A stretch of 37,011 bases of DNA, taken from positions 1 to 37,011 of the forward strand of contig JARKOV010000008.1 of NCBI GenBank assembly GCA_029975965.1, written 5' to 3'. Positions 1-7,172 of this stretch are shown piece by piece; the first letter of the stretch is position 1; the number at the start of each line of letters is the position of its first letter. A model generated the notes under the pieces. The model was not told where the DNA came from. It made no database searches and saw nothing but the letters and a program-made list of their open reading frames with translations. The DNA is from Anaerolinea sp. (lineage in GTDB: Bacteria; Chloroflexota; Anaerolineae; Anaerolineales; Anaerolineaceae). The position numbers and the translations under genes were made by a program.

Positions 1-1
1 G

Positions 2-1276
2 GAACAAAATGATCAGCCCCCTCTAGCTGCAAATTCCGATCCGAAGACGGTGCCTCAATGGCAATTGGACCTCGATCAGGTGGGTTTTGTGCGCCGCCTG
101 TTCCTGGCGCGCAAGTGGTATGGCGGAGACTGGTGGTTCGTGTTGGTCAGTGCTATTCTGCTGCTGTTCGTGATCATCGTCGGCGCTTTTCCCGGCCTGT
201 TTGCCCCGCATGACCCAAAAGCAGAGGTGGGACCTTCGCTGCTTGCCCCCGGTGAGGTGCCGGCAGCTTTTGTGCTGGTCGTCCAGCAGGGCAGCGGCGT
301 GGAATCGTTGAAAGATGTCGGGACGGCCGCCAACACCCTCGGCTACGTGGTCGGCAGCCCGGCCAGCCAGGCGCTGCGCGAAGCGCTGGATACCTTGAAT
401 AAATCCGAGGAAGCCATCGCCGCGGGCACGCGTTACCAGCCGCGCCCGCGCCGTTACCAGTCGCTCGAAGAAGGCCTGACCGACCTGAACGCCGGCAACC
501 TCGACGGTTTCATCGCCACCCCAGACGAGATCGAAGGCTTGTTGGGCCAGTATCCCAACGTTCTGGCGCTGGAGGGCGGGCTGGTCGAGGCGAAGACGAA
601 AGGCTTCGTGCTCGGCACCAACCAGATCGGTCAAGACATCCTCTCGCGCATCATTTGGGGCACGCGCATCGCCTTGATTGTCGGCTTGAGCTCGGCGATC
701 GTGGCTTTCGTCATCGGCGTTCCGCTCGGCTTGATCAGCGGGTTCATCAGCGGGCCGATCGACCGCGTGCTGACCCTGTTGATGGACAGCCTGTATTCCT
801 TCCCGGGGCTGATCCTGGCCATCTCGATTGCCGCCGTGCTGGGACCCGGGATTGGCAATATCATCATCTCGATTGCGGTCTTATATATCCCGACTTATTT
901 TCGCATCGTGCGCGGGCAGACTCTCTCGGTCAAGCAAGAGCTGTACATCGAAGCAGCGCGCAGCCTGGGCACGCGCCCGTGGGATATCCTTTGGAAGTAT
1001 ATCTTCCCCAACGTCATCCCTTCGGTGGTGATCATCTTCTCGGTGAACGTGGCCGACGCCATTCTCACCGAGGCGGGCTTGAGCTTCCTTGGGCTGGGTT
1101 TGCCGCCCGACACCCCCGATTGGGGCATCGATCTCTCGCGCGGCAAGGATTACCTGCAGCGCGCCTGGTGGTTGATCACTTTCCCCGGCCTGATGGTCAC
1201 CCTGGTCACGCTGGCCTTCTCGATGCTGGGTGAAAGCCTCTCCGAAATTCTCAATCCTCGCCTGGCGGAGCTGTAG
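2..1276 (+). CDS. Peptide/oligopeptide ABC transporter permease (DppC/OppC family) with an extra extracellular domain; 5' end probably outside the window
   Basis: One of the two membrane subunits of a peptide-type ABC importer. From the GTG at 50 it has 408 residues, but the frame stays open to base 2, so the real start may lie upstream. TM1 is at about residues 31-50. The permease core starts near 185 (LGTNQIGQDILSR, the usual family entry) and carries the EAA loop that contacts the ATPase at about 299-324 (EAARSLG...). OppC/DppC proteins are usually near 300 residues. The excess is a block at about 68-184 in the first extracellular loop, with phrases such as SLKDV, GSPASQALREAL and LNAGNLDGFIATPDEIEGL that resemble a lobe of a type II solute-binding protein. 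Two ATPase genes follow 2 bp downstream and in 4-bp overlap. The partner permease and binding protein are presumably upstream. The family is clear; substrate class is inferred. Confidence 0.9.
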   Translation, partial: EQNDQPPLAANSDPKTVPQWQLDLDQVGFVRRLFLARKWYGGDWWFVLVSAILLLFVIIVGAFPGLFAPHDPKAEVGPSLLAPGEVPAAFVLVVQQGSGVESLKDVGTAANTLGYVVGSPASQALREALDTLNKSEEAIAAGTRYQPRPRRYQSLEEGLTDLNAGNLDGFIATPDEIEGLLGQYPNVLALEGGLVEAKTKGFVLGTNQIGQDILSRIIWGTRIALIVGLSSAIVAFVIGVPLGLISGFISGPIDRVLTLLMDSLYSFPGLILAISIAAVLGPGIGNIIISIAVLYIPTYFRIVRGQTLSVKQELYIEAARSLGTRPWDILWKYIFPNVIPSVVIIFSVNVADAILTEAGLSFLGLGLPPDTPDWGIDLSRGKDYLQRAWWLITFPGLMVTLVTLAFSMLGESLSEILNPRLAEL

Positions 1277-1278
1277 AC

Positions 1279-2292
1279 ATGGACGATCCCGACATCCTGG
1301 TGAAAGTTCGCGACCTGAGCGTCACTTATCACACCCGCCTGGGGCCGGTCAGCGCCGTCGATCACATTTCCTTCGACATCCGCCGGGGCGAAATCCTCGG
1401 CCTGGTCGGGGAGAGCGGCTGCGGCAAGAGCACGCTGGGCAAGGCCCTGTTGCGCATGATCGTCCCGCCGGCCGAGATCAGCAGCGGGCAGATCCTGTTT
1501 GATGGTGAGGACATCCTCCAGTACGACGAGCGACGGATGCGCGAATTCCGCGGGCGCCAGGCCAGCATGATCTTCCAGGACCCGATGACCTCGCTCAACC
1601 CGATGCAGCGCGTCGAAGAGCACATGGTAGAAGCCGTCGAGGTGCACGAACGAAAAGCCGACAAGACCTCGGTTCGCGAACGGGTGCTCACGCTGATCGA
1701 GCGCCTGGGCATCCAAAAGCGGCGTGTTTCCGATTACCCGCACCAGCTCTCTGGTGGGATGCGCCAGCGCGTGATGATCGGCCTGGGACTGGTTTTGAAC
1801 GCCAACCTGATCATCGCCGACGAAGCCACCACCTCTCTCGATGTGATTGTCGAAGCCAAGCTGGTCGACCAGTTGCGCGAAATCCGCGACCAGTATGGCG
1901 TCAGCATCCTGGCGGTCACCCATAATATTGCCCTGGTGGCGGAGATCGCCGACCGGGTGGCGGTGATGTACGCCGGGCATATCGTCGAGTTGGGATCGGT
2001 CTACCAGATTTTCGATCACCCGGCCCACCCCTACACCCAGGGTCTGCTGCGCGCGGTGCCGAGCATCAAGCTGGACGACACAGAAGAGTTGTACAAAATG
2101 GCCGGGGAACCGCCGAACCTCACCCACCCGCCTTCCGGTTGCCGCTTCCACCCGCGCTGTCCGCAGGCAATGGCGATTTGTTCCGCTGTTCAGCCGGAGC
2201 TGCGCCAGGTTGCGCCCGGGCATTGGGTTCATTGCTGGCTTTACCAGGATCATCCCGATAAAGAAGCGCCCACCCTCGAGGTGACAGAATGA
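1279..2292 (+). CDS. Peptide ABC transporter ATP-binding protein, OppD/DppD type
   Basis: First ATPase of the importer, cytoplasmic, powering transport through the permease just upstream. In 337 residues it shows Walker A GESGCGKS (44-51), Q-loop IFQDP (98-102), signature LSGGMRQRV (157-165), Walker B LIIADE (177-182), D-loop SLDV (186-189) and H-loop His215. The C-terminal oligopeptide-transporter extension contains CRFHPRCP, and Cys288, Cys294, Cys301 and Cys319 make a four-cysteine set. In a related mycobacterial DppD such cysteines bind a 4Fe-4S cluster; that they do so here is inference. ATG starts 2 bp after the permease stop and the 3' end overlaps the next gene by ATGA, so the genes are translationally coupled. 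Confidence 0.95.
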   Translation: MDDPDILVKVRDLSVTYHTRLGPVSAVDHISFDIRRGEILGLVGESGCGKSTLGKALLRMIVPPAEISSGQILFDGEDILQYDERRMREFRGRQASMIFQDPMTSLNPMQRVEEHMVEAVEVHERKADKTSVRERVLTLIERLGIQKRRVSDYPHQLSGGMRQRVMIGLGLVLNANLIIADEATTSLDVIVEAKLVDQLREIRDQYGVSILAVTHNIALVAEIADRVAVMYAGHIVELGSVYQIFDHPAHPYTQGLLRAVPSIKLDDTEELYKMAGEPPNLTHPPSGCRFHPRCPQAMAICSAVQPELRQVAPGHWVHCWLYQDHPDKEAPTLEVTE

Positions 2293-3311
2293 GCGAAGCG
2301 TCCCATCCATCGCCGGGCGAAGCCCTGGTTGAGATTCGCAACCTGAAGAAGTATTTTCCCGTCCAGAAGAACATCCTCGACCAGTTCCTGGCTGGGCGCG
2401 TGGATTACGTGCGCGCGGTGGATGGGGTGACTTTTACCATTCGCCGCGGAGAAGCGTTTGGGCTGGCCGGTGAAAGCGGCAGCGGGAAGTCCACGATTGG
2501 CCGGCTGGCGATTGGCCTGGAAAAGCCGACCAGCGGCGAGGTTATCTTCGATGGGATCAACCTGGCCTCGCTCGACCGGGAGTCCCTGCGGCGCATGCGC
2601 TCGCGCATGCAGGTCATCTTTCAGGACCCGATGGCCTCGCTCAACCCGCGCATGTCGTTGGGGGAAGCCGTGGTGCAGGGGCTGCGCATCCATTATCCCG
2701 ATGCGCCCGCCACCCACCGCGATATCGTAGTGAAGGTGATGGAGCGGGTCGGCCTGGCGCCGGCGCAGTTCTTTTTCAATAAGTATCCCCACCAAATTTC
2801 GGGCGGGCAGCGCCAGCGGGTGGTGATCGCCCGCGCGCTGGTCACCAACCCCGAGCTGGTCCTGGCCGACGAGCCGATCGCCATGGCCGATGTCTCGGTG
2901 CGCGCCCTGCTGCTGGATTTGATGGTGCAGTTGAAGAAGGAATTTAACCTGACCTACCTGTTCATCACCCACGACCTGGCGACGGCCAAGTATATCTGTG
3001 ACCGTATCGGCATCCTTTACCTGGGGCGGCTGGTGGAAGTGGGCGACCTGCGCGAGGTGTACGCTCACCCGCTGCATCCCTACACCCAGGCGCTGTTGGC
3101 GGCTGTGCCGGTGCCAGACCCGCACGAGCGCCGCACCACGCTGATGCCCGAAGGGGAGATTCCCAACCCGATCAACCCACCGCCGGGTTGCCGATTTCAT
3201 CCGCGCTGCCCGTTTGCCCGGCCGGAATGCTCAGCCGTGGAACCGGAACAGCGCGAGCTGCGCCCGAACCACTGGGTCGCCTGCCACTTCGCGGAGCAAT
3301 TCATGGTTTAA
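2289..3311 (+). CDS. Peptide ABC transporter ATP-binding protein, OppF/DppF type
   Basis: Second ATPase of the importer, expected to form the heterodimeric motor with the upstream OppD-like subunit. Of 340 residues, Walker A GESGSGKST is at 61-69, followed by IFQDPMASLNPR, signature ISGGQRQRV, Walker B LVLADEP and H-loop ITHD. The D-loop reads AMADVS rather than the common SALDVS, a conservative variant with the Asp retained. The C-terminal oligopeptide extension has the CRFHPRCPF motif plus two further cysteines, as in its neighbour. It starts in a 4-bp overlap with the previous gene and is the last gene of the operon; a transposase remnant follows. Confidence 0.95.
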   Translation: MSEASHPSPGEALVEIRNLKKYFPVQKNILDQFLAGRVDYVRAVDGVTFTIRRGEAFGLAGESGSGKSTIGRLAIGLEKPTSGEVIFDGINLASLDRESLRRMRSRMQVIFQDPMASLNPRMSLGEAVVQGLRIHYPDAPATHRDIVVKVMERVGLAPAQFFFNKYPHQISGGQRQRVVIARALVTNPELVLADEPIAMADVSVRALLLDLMVQLKKEFNLTYLFITHDLATAKYICDRIGILYLGRLVEVGDLREVYAHPLHPYTQALLAAVPVPDPHERRTTLMPEGEIPNPINPPPGCRFHPRCPFARPECSAVEPEQRELRPNHWVACHFAEQFMV

Positions 3312-3604
3312 AGGATCGCCGTTTACCGGAGGCTGTGATGGGTGATCAAAGCATTCGTCGCCGATCGATACGGTTAAAAGGATATGATTATTCATCACCT
3401 GGCGCTTACTACATAACCGCAGTCCTTCAGGATCGGCTTCGATTATTTGGCCAACGGCACGATGCGATGGTTGAATTGAACGATGCCGGGCGGATGATCG
3501 AGCGGTGGTGGAAAGAATTGCCCAACAAATTTCAACACGTGGGATTAGATGAATACATCGTGATGCCCGATCATTTTCATGGTATCGTCATCATCCATTC
3601 GGTA

Positions 3605-3626
3605 GGGCAGACCGGCGTGTCTGCCC
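3605..3626. repeat. Short palindrome within the RAYT remnant (REP-like hairpin 1)
   Basis: Eight-base perfect arms GGGCAGAC and GTCTGCCC enclose a 6-base loop. It lies in the linker between the HUH-containing part and the C-terminal part of the transposase, directly before a second palindrome. Such hairpins are the usual substrates of this transposase family; that this one is a substrate is inferred. Confidence 0.7.
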
Positions 3627-3643
3627 CGTTGAGGTTAACGAGG

Positions 3644-3673
3644 GTTGGGGCGCACACACAGGTGCGCCCCAAC
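3644..3673. repeat. Short palindrome within the RAYT remnant (REP-like hairpin 2)
   Basis: Twelve-base perfect arms GTTGGGGCGCAC and GTGCGCCCCAAC enclose a 6-base loop. It coincides with the region where the transposase reading frame is lost, so replication slippage or insertion of this hairpin is a plausible cause of the frameshift. Confidence 0.75.
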
Positions 3674-3969
3674 GTGCGCCAATTTCGCGAATCGTACAGT
3701 GGTGGAAAACCATGACCACCAACGAATATATTCGAGAGGTGAAGCGAGCAGGTTGGGAACCCTTTTGTGGAAGATTATGGCAGCGCAATTATTATGAACA
3801 TGTCATTCGTGACGACGAAGATCTAAATCGGGTGCGCATATATATTATGAACAATCCTTTTTCGTAATTCAGCTGGTTGCTTGCACCTCTGGCTGAGTAA
3901 TTACACTTTTTCGTAAATTCTGACGAAGGAGAGTTCTATTAACAAGAATTTTAAAAGAAGCCTAGCAGA

Positions 3970-3997
3970 TTAAATCGAGGGTCATTGCCAGTATAAT
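3970..3997 (+). promoter_or_regulatory. Promoter of nadK, nearly leaderless
   Basis: A perfect -10 TATAAT (3992-3997) is preceded at 16 bp by a weak -35 TTAAAT. The nadK ATG begins 10 bases after the -10, so transcription should start only a few bases before the start codon. No Shine-Dalgarno sequence fits in between. Confidence 0.6.
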
Positions 3998-4007
3998 TAG
4001 CATCAAT

Positions 4008-4880
4008 ATGCAAACCCCGCACGCACCTTTGCAGCGTATCGTCGTGCTGGCTTACCCTGGCACTCAGGATGGGCCGGAGCAGGCGAACTCCATTGCCGCC
4101 TTCCTGCGCCATTCGGGCGTCGCGGAGGTGGTTTCAGGCAGCTTTCTGGACAGGCCCGTGCTGCAACGGGTCGAGGCGGGCGAGTTCGAGCTGATCGTCG
4201 CCCTGGGCGGCGATGGCACCATGCTGCGCGCCGGACACCTGAGCGCGCCGCTGGGAATCCCGTTGCTGGGCATCAACCTGGGCCGCTTTGGCTTTTTAAC
4301 CGAGATTCAAAAAGGGGAATGGCAGTCGGGGCTGTCGCGCCTGGTCAAGGGAGAATACCGCATCGAGGAGCGCATGCTGCTGCGCGCAGAGCACGTGCGC
4401 CGCGATCAGGTTCTGGGGAGCTGGCTGGTGATCAATGAGGTGGTTCTGTGCCGCGGGCAGATCGTGCGCCCCATCCGCGTCAAGGCGTGCATCAACGGCT
4501 ACACCCTGACCAATTACGTCGCGGATGGGGTGATCGCCGCCACCGCCACCGGCTCGACCGCCTATGCGCTGGCAGCCGGTGGGCCGATCATGCCGCCCGA
4601 CCTGCGCAATATTCTCATCATCCCGGTCGCGGCGCACCTCACCATGGATCGCGCAATCATCCTTTCGGAAGGCTCGCGCGTGGCCTTCACCACCTACACT
4701 GACCACGAAGCCGTGATGAGCATCGACGGTCACCCGCCCCTCCCGCTGCTCGAGGAGGACGAGGTGCGCGTGGAAGCCAGCGATCTGCCGGTGCGCTTCG
4801 TCCGTTTTCAAGACCCGGGATATTTCTACCGCAATATCTCGGCCTATATGGAACAAAACCCCTCTGCAGGAGTCCGTTAA
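4008..4880 (+). CDS. nadK: NAD kinase
   Basis: Phosphorylates NAD to NADP in the cytoplasm using ATP or polyphosphate. Family motifs are all present in 290 residues, the normal length: GGDGTMLRA from residue 67 (catalytic Asp in GGDG), LGRFGFLTE at 91-99, the conserved NE pair at 143-144 and ATATGSTAYALAAGGPI around 178-194. The start is placed by the TATAAT box just upstream; there is no Shine-Dalgarno sequence. It overlaps the next gene by one base (TAATG) and is two genes from recN. Closeness of nadK and recN is common in bacteria and supports the call. Confidence 0.96.
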   Translation: MQTPHAPLQRIVVLAYPGTQDGPEQANSIAAFLRHSGVAEVVSGSFLDRPVLQRVEAGEFELIVALGGDGTMLRAGHLSAPLGIPLLGINLGRFGFLTEIQKGEWQSGLSRLVKGEYRIEERMLLRAEHVRRDQVLGSWLVINEVVLCRGQIVRPIRVKACINGYTLTNYVADGVIAATATGSTAYALAAGGPIMPPDLRNILIIPVAAHLTMDRAIILSEGSRVAFTTYTDHEAVMSIDGHPPLPLLEEDEVRVEASDLPVRFVRFQDPGYFYRNISAYMEQNPSAGVR

Positions 4881-5422
4881 TGGTTGAAAATCCGGCCGGT
4901 CCGGCGCCGCTTGCCTGTTACCGCCATCCTGACCGCGAAACGATGCTGCGCTGCTCGCGATGCGAGCGGCCGATTTGCACCGAATGCGCCGTGCTCACCC
5001 CCACGGGTTACCGTTGTAAAGACTGCATCCGCGGGCAGCAAAAAGCCTTCGAGACCGCCCTGACGCGCGATTACCCGGTGGCCTTCATCCTGGCGGCAGG
5101 CATTTCTTTCGCGGGCAGCTTCGTCGCCGGCGCGCTGGGCTTTTTCACGATTTTCATCGCTCCCCTGGGCGGGCTGGTCATCGCAGAGGTGGTGCGCTGG
5201 GCGGTGGGCAAGCGCCGGTCGCTGCCGCTCTTCCGCCTGGCGGCGGCGGGCGCCGCGCTTGGGGCGCTCCCGTTGCTGGCCATTCGCCTGATCGGCGTGG
5301 TGGCGGCGCTCAGCGCGGGGGGCGGGTTGGGCAGCCTGTGGGGGCTGTTATGGATTGGCGTGTACGCCTTCCTGGTCACCAGCACCACTTTCTACCGTTT
5401 GAGCGGAATCCAATTACGTTGA
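4880..5422 (+). CDS. B-box-type zinc-finger integral membrane protein
   Basis: Function unknown. The first ~45 residues form a Cys/His zinc-binding module like a B-box: CYRHPDRETMLRCSRC, CTEC, then RCKDC. The rest of the 180 residues is hydrophobic with three or four TM segments, for example FILAAGISFAGSFVAGALGF and LWGLLWIGVYAFLV. Similar N-terminal fingers occur in bacterial rhomboid proteases, but no rhomboid GxSG or catalytic His is seen, so it is not called a protease. It sits between nadK and recN in the same operon, starting in a one-base overlap with nadK. Confidence 0.8.
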   Translation: MVENPAGPAPLACYRHPDRETMLRCSRCERPICTECAVLTPTGYRCKDCIRGQQKAFETALTRDYPVAFILAAGISFAGSFVAGALGFFTIFIAPLGGLVIAEVVRWAVGKRRSLPLFRLAAAGAALGALPLLAIRLIGVVAALSAGGGLGSLWGLLWIGVYAFLVTSTTFYRLSGIQLR

Positions 5423-5429
5423 CCTGCCT

Positions 5430-7169
5430 ATGTTGACCGAACTGCGCATCGAAAACTTTGCCATCATCGACCAGCTCGAACTGCATTTCCAGCCGGGATT
5501 GATCACTTTCACCGGGGAGACCGGCGCGGGGAAGTCGATCATTTTGGACGCCATTGCGGCGGTGATCGGCGGTAAGGCCGACGCCACGCTGATTCGCGCG
5601 GGAGCCGAGCGGGCGTTGGTGGAAGCCAGTTTCCGCCTGCCGCCCGAAAGCCAGGCGGCGGTGCGTGAAATTCTCGAGCGCGAGGAACTGCTCGACGAGC
5701 CCGATGCGCTCACCCTCAGCCGCGAGATCCGCCGCGAAGGTCGTCACGTGGCGCGCATCAACGGGCGGGTGGCGAGCGTGGGGCTGGCGCGCGAGGTAGG
5801 CGCCTACCTGGTGGATATTCACGGGCAGTCGGAGCACCTCTCGCTGCTCAACGTCCGCCAGCACATCCACCTGCTGGACCGATACGCCGCTTGCCAGCCG
5901 GCCCTCGAGGCTTATCGCACGCTTTATCACCGTCTGCAAGATGTGCGCCGCGAGCTGGAAAAACTGCGCCAGGCCGAGCAAGACGCCGAGCGGCGCACCG
6001 ACCTTTTGACTTACCAGTTGAACGAGATCGACGCCGCGCAGCTCAAGGTGGGCGAAGAGGCGGTTTTGCGCCAGGAGCGCGATCGCCTGGCAAATGCCGA
6101 GCATCTCGCCTCGAACGCGCAGCAGGCGCTGGCGTTGCTGGACGAAAGCGACTCCGACGCGCCCGCCCTCAGCGACCTGGCCGGGCAGGTGGTTCAATTG
6201 CTCGGCTCGATCAGCCGCATCGATCCGAGCCAATCGGGTTTATCGGAGCAGGCTGGCACGGTGGCCGAGTTGGCCAGCGACCTGGCGCGCGAGCTGCGCA
6301 CCTACCTGGAAGGCATCGAGTTCAACCCCCGGCGGCTCGAGCAGGTGGAGGAGCGCATCGACCTGCTGCTCAAGATGCAGCGCAAGTACGGCGGGTCGAT
6401 CGAGGCGGCGCTGGCTTTTGCCGAAAAGGCGCGCGAAGACCTGGAGACGATCGCCCACGCCACCGAGCGCATCGCTGAGTTGGAACAAAAAGAGACCGAT
6501 TTGCTGGCGGAGCTGTCTAAGGCGGCGGGTGAGCTTTCGACTCAGCGCAAGGCGGCGGCCGTCCGCCTGGAAGAGGGCGTCGAGAGCGAGCTGGTCGATT
6601 TAAGCATGGCCGGCGCGCGCTTCGCGGTGGATTTCCGCACCGAGCCCGATCCGCACGGCTTGCATGTGGACGGCGGCGAGCGGGTGGCTTTTGACGCGCT
6701 TGGCTACGACAAAGTTGAGTTTTTGATCGCCCCCAACCCGGGCGAGGGTCTCAAGCCGCTGGTGAAAATCGCCTCGGGGGGCGAGACCTCGCGCTTGATG
6801 CTGGCTCTGAAAAACGTGCTGGCGCGCGCCGATTTCATCCCGACCCTCATCTTCGACGAGATCGACCAGGGCATCGGCGGCCGGGTGGGAGTGGTGGTGG
6901 GAGAAAAACTGTGGCGGCTCGGCCGGCGGCACGAGGTGCTGTGCGTGACTCACCTGCCGCAACTGGCGGCTTTTGGCGACCAGCACTTCAGCGTGCGCAA
7001 ACAGGTCCACGGCGGCCGAACGGTGACCCAGGTTCGCTCGCTGGATGACCCCAGCCGGCTCGAGGAGCTGGCGCTGATGCTCGGCAGCCTGAGCGAGGCC
7101 AACCGCACCGCCGCCCGCGAAACACTCACTTCGGCGCGCAAGCGCGCCAGCCAGATCAACCAGGCCTGA
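5430..7169 (+). CDS. recN: DNA repair protein RecN
   Basis: SMC-like ATPase that acts in recombinational repair of double-strand breaks. 579 residues, close to the family norm. The N-terminal head has Walker A GETGAGKS (29-36). A long Glu/Arg/Leu-rich coiled coil fills the middle (about 155-390). The C-terminal head carries signature SGGETSRLMLALK and Walker B LIFDEIDQGIGGR, followed by the CVTHLPQ switch. It starts 7 bp after the zinc-finger gene and ends 3 bp before the large regulator, so all of nadK through the regulator may be one transcript. Confidence 0.97.
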   Translation: MLTELRIENFAIIDQLELHFQPGLITFTGETGAGKSIILDAIAAVIGGKADATLIRAGAERALVEASFRLPPESQAAVREILEREELLDEPDALTLSREIRREGRHVARINGRVASVGLAREVGAYLVDIHGQSEHLSLLNVRQHIHLLDRYAACQPALEAYRTLYHRLQDVRRELEKLRQAEQDAERRTDLLTYQLNEIDAAQLKVGEEAVLRQERDRLANAEHLASNAQQALALLDESDSDAPALSDLAGQVVQLLGSISRIDPSQSGLSEQAGTVAELASDLARELRTYLEGIEFNPRRLEQVEERIDLLLKMQRKYGGSIEAALAFAEKAREDLETIAHATERIAELEQKETDLLAELSKAAGELSTQRKAAAVRLEEGVESELVDLSMAGARFAVDFRTEPDPHGLHVDGGERVAFDALGYDKVEFLIAPNPGEGLKPLVKIASGGETSRLMLALKNVLARADFIPTLIFDEIDQGIGGRVGVVVGEKLWRLGRRHEVLCVTHLPQLAAFGDQHFSVRKQVHGGRTVTQVRSLDDPSRLEELALMLGSLSEANRTAARETLTSARKRASQINQA

Positions 7170-7172
7170 GGT

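Larger units (their letters stand above)
3338..3867 (+). pseudogene. REP-associated tyrosine transposase (IS200/Y1_Tnp, RAYT-like), frameshifted
   Basis: Y1-type HUH nucleases of this group cut and move single-stranded palindromic repeats. A good ribosome site (GGAGG, 3328-3332) precedes ATG 3338. The first frame runs to a stop at 3713-3715 and includes the N-terminal GYDYSSPGAYYIT and the HUH motif PDHFHGIV. It then degenerates (VRQFRESYSGGKP). The expected continuation is in another frame: IVQWWKTMTTNEYIREVK, then GRLWQRNYYEHVIRDDEDL, which holds the likely catalytic Tyr, to TAA at 3865-3867. The frame changes between about 3640 and 3685, inside a palindrome-rich linker. HUH motif and Tyr are thus on separate reading frames and the gene is probably dead unless translation frameshifts. 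Confidence 0.88.

Noticed and set aside
2869..2899. Altered D-loop (AMADVS for SALDVS) in the OppF-like ATPase as a sign of inactivity
   Set aside because: The Asp is retained and all other ATPase motifs are intact; similar S/A-M-x-D variants occur in active peptide transporters.
3857..3920. Repeated CTTTTTCGTAA near 3857 and 3906 as a possible target-site duplication around the RAYT remnant end
   Set aside because: The copies lie on the same side of the gene and flank only about 40 bases, with no inverted ends. Chance in AT-rich DNA is as likely.
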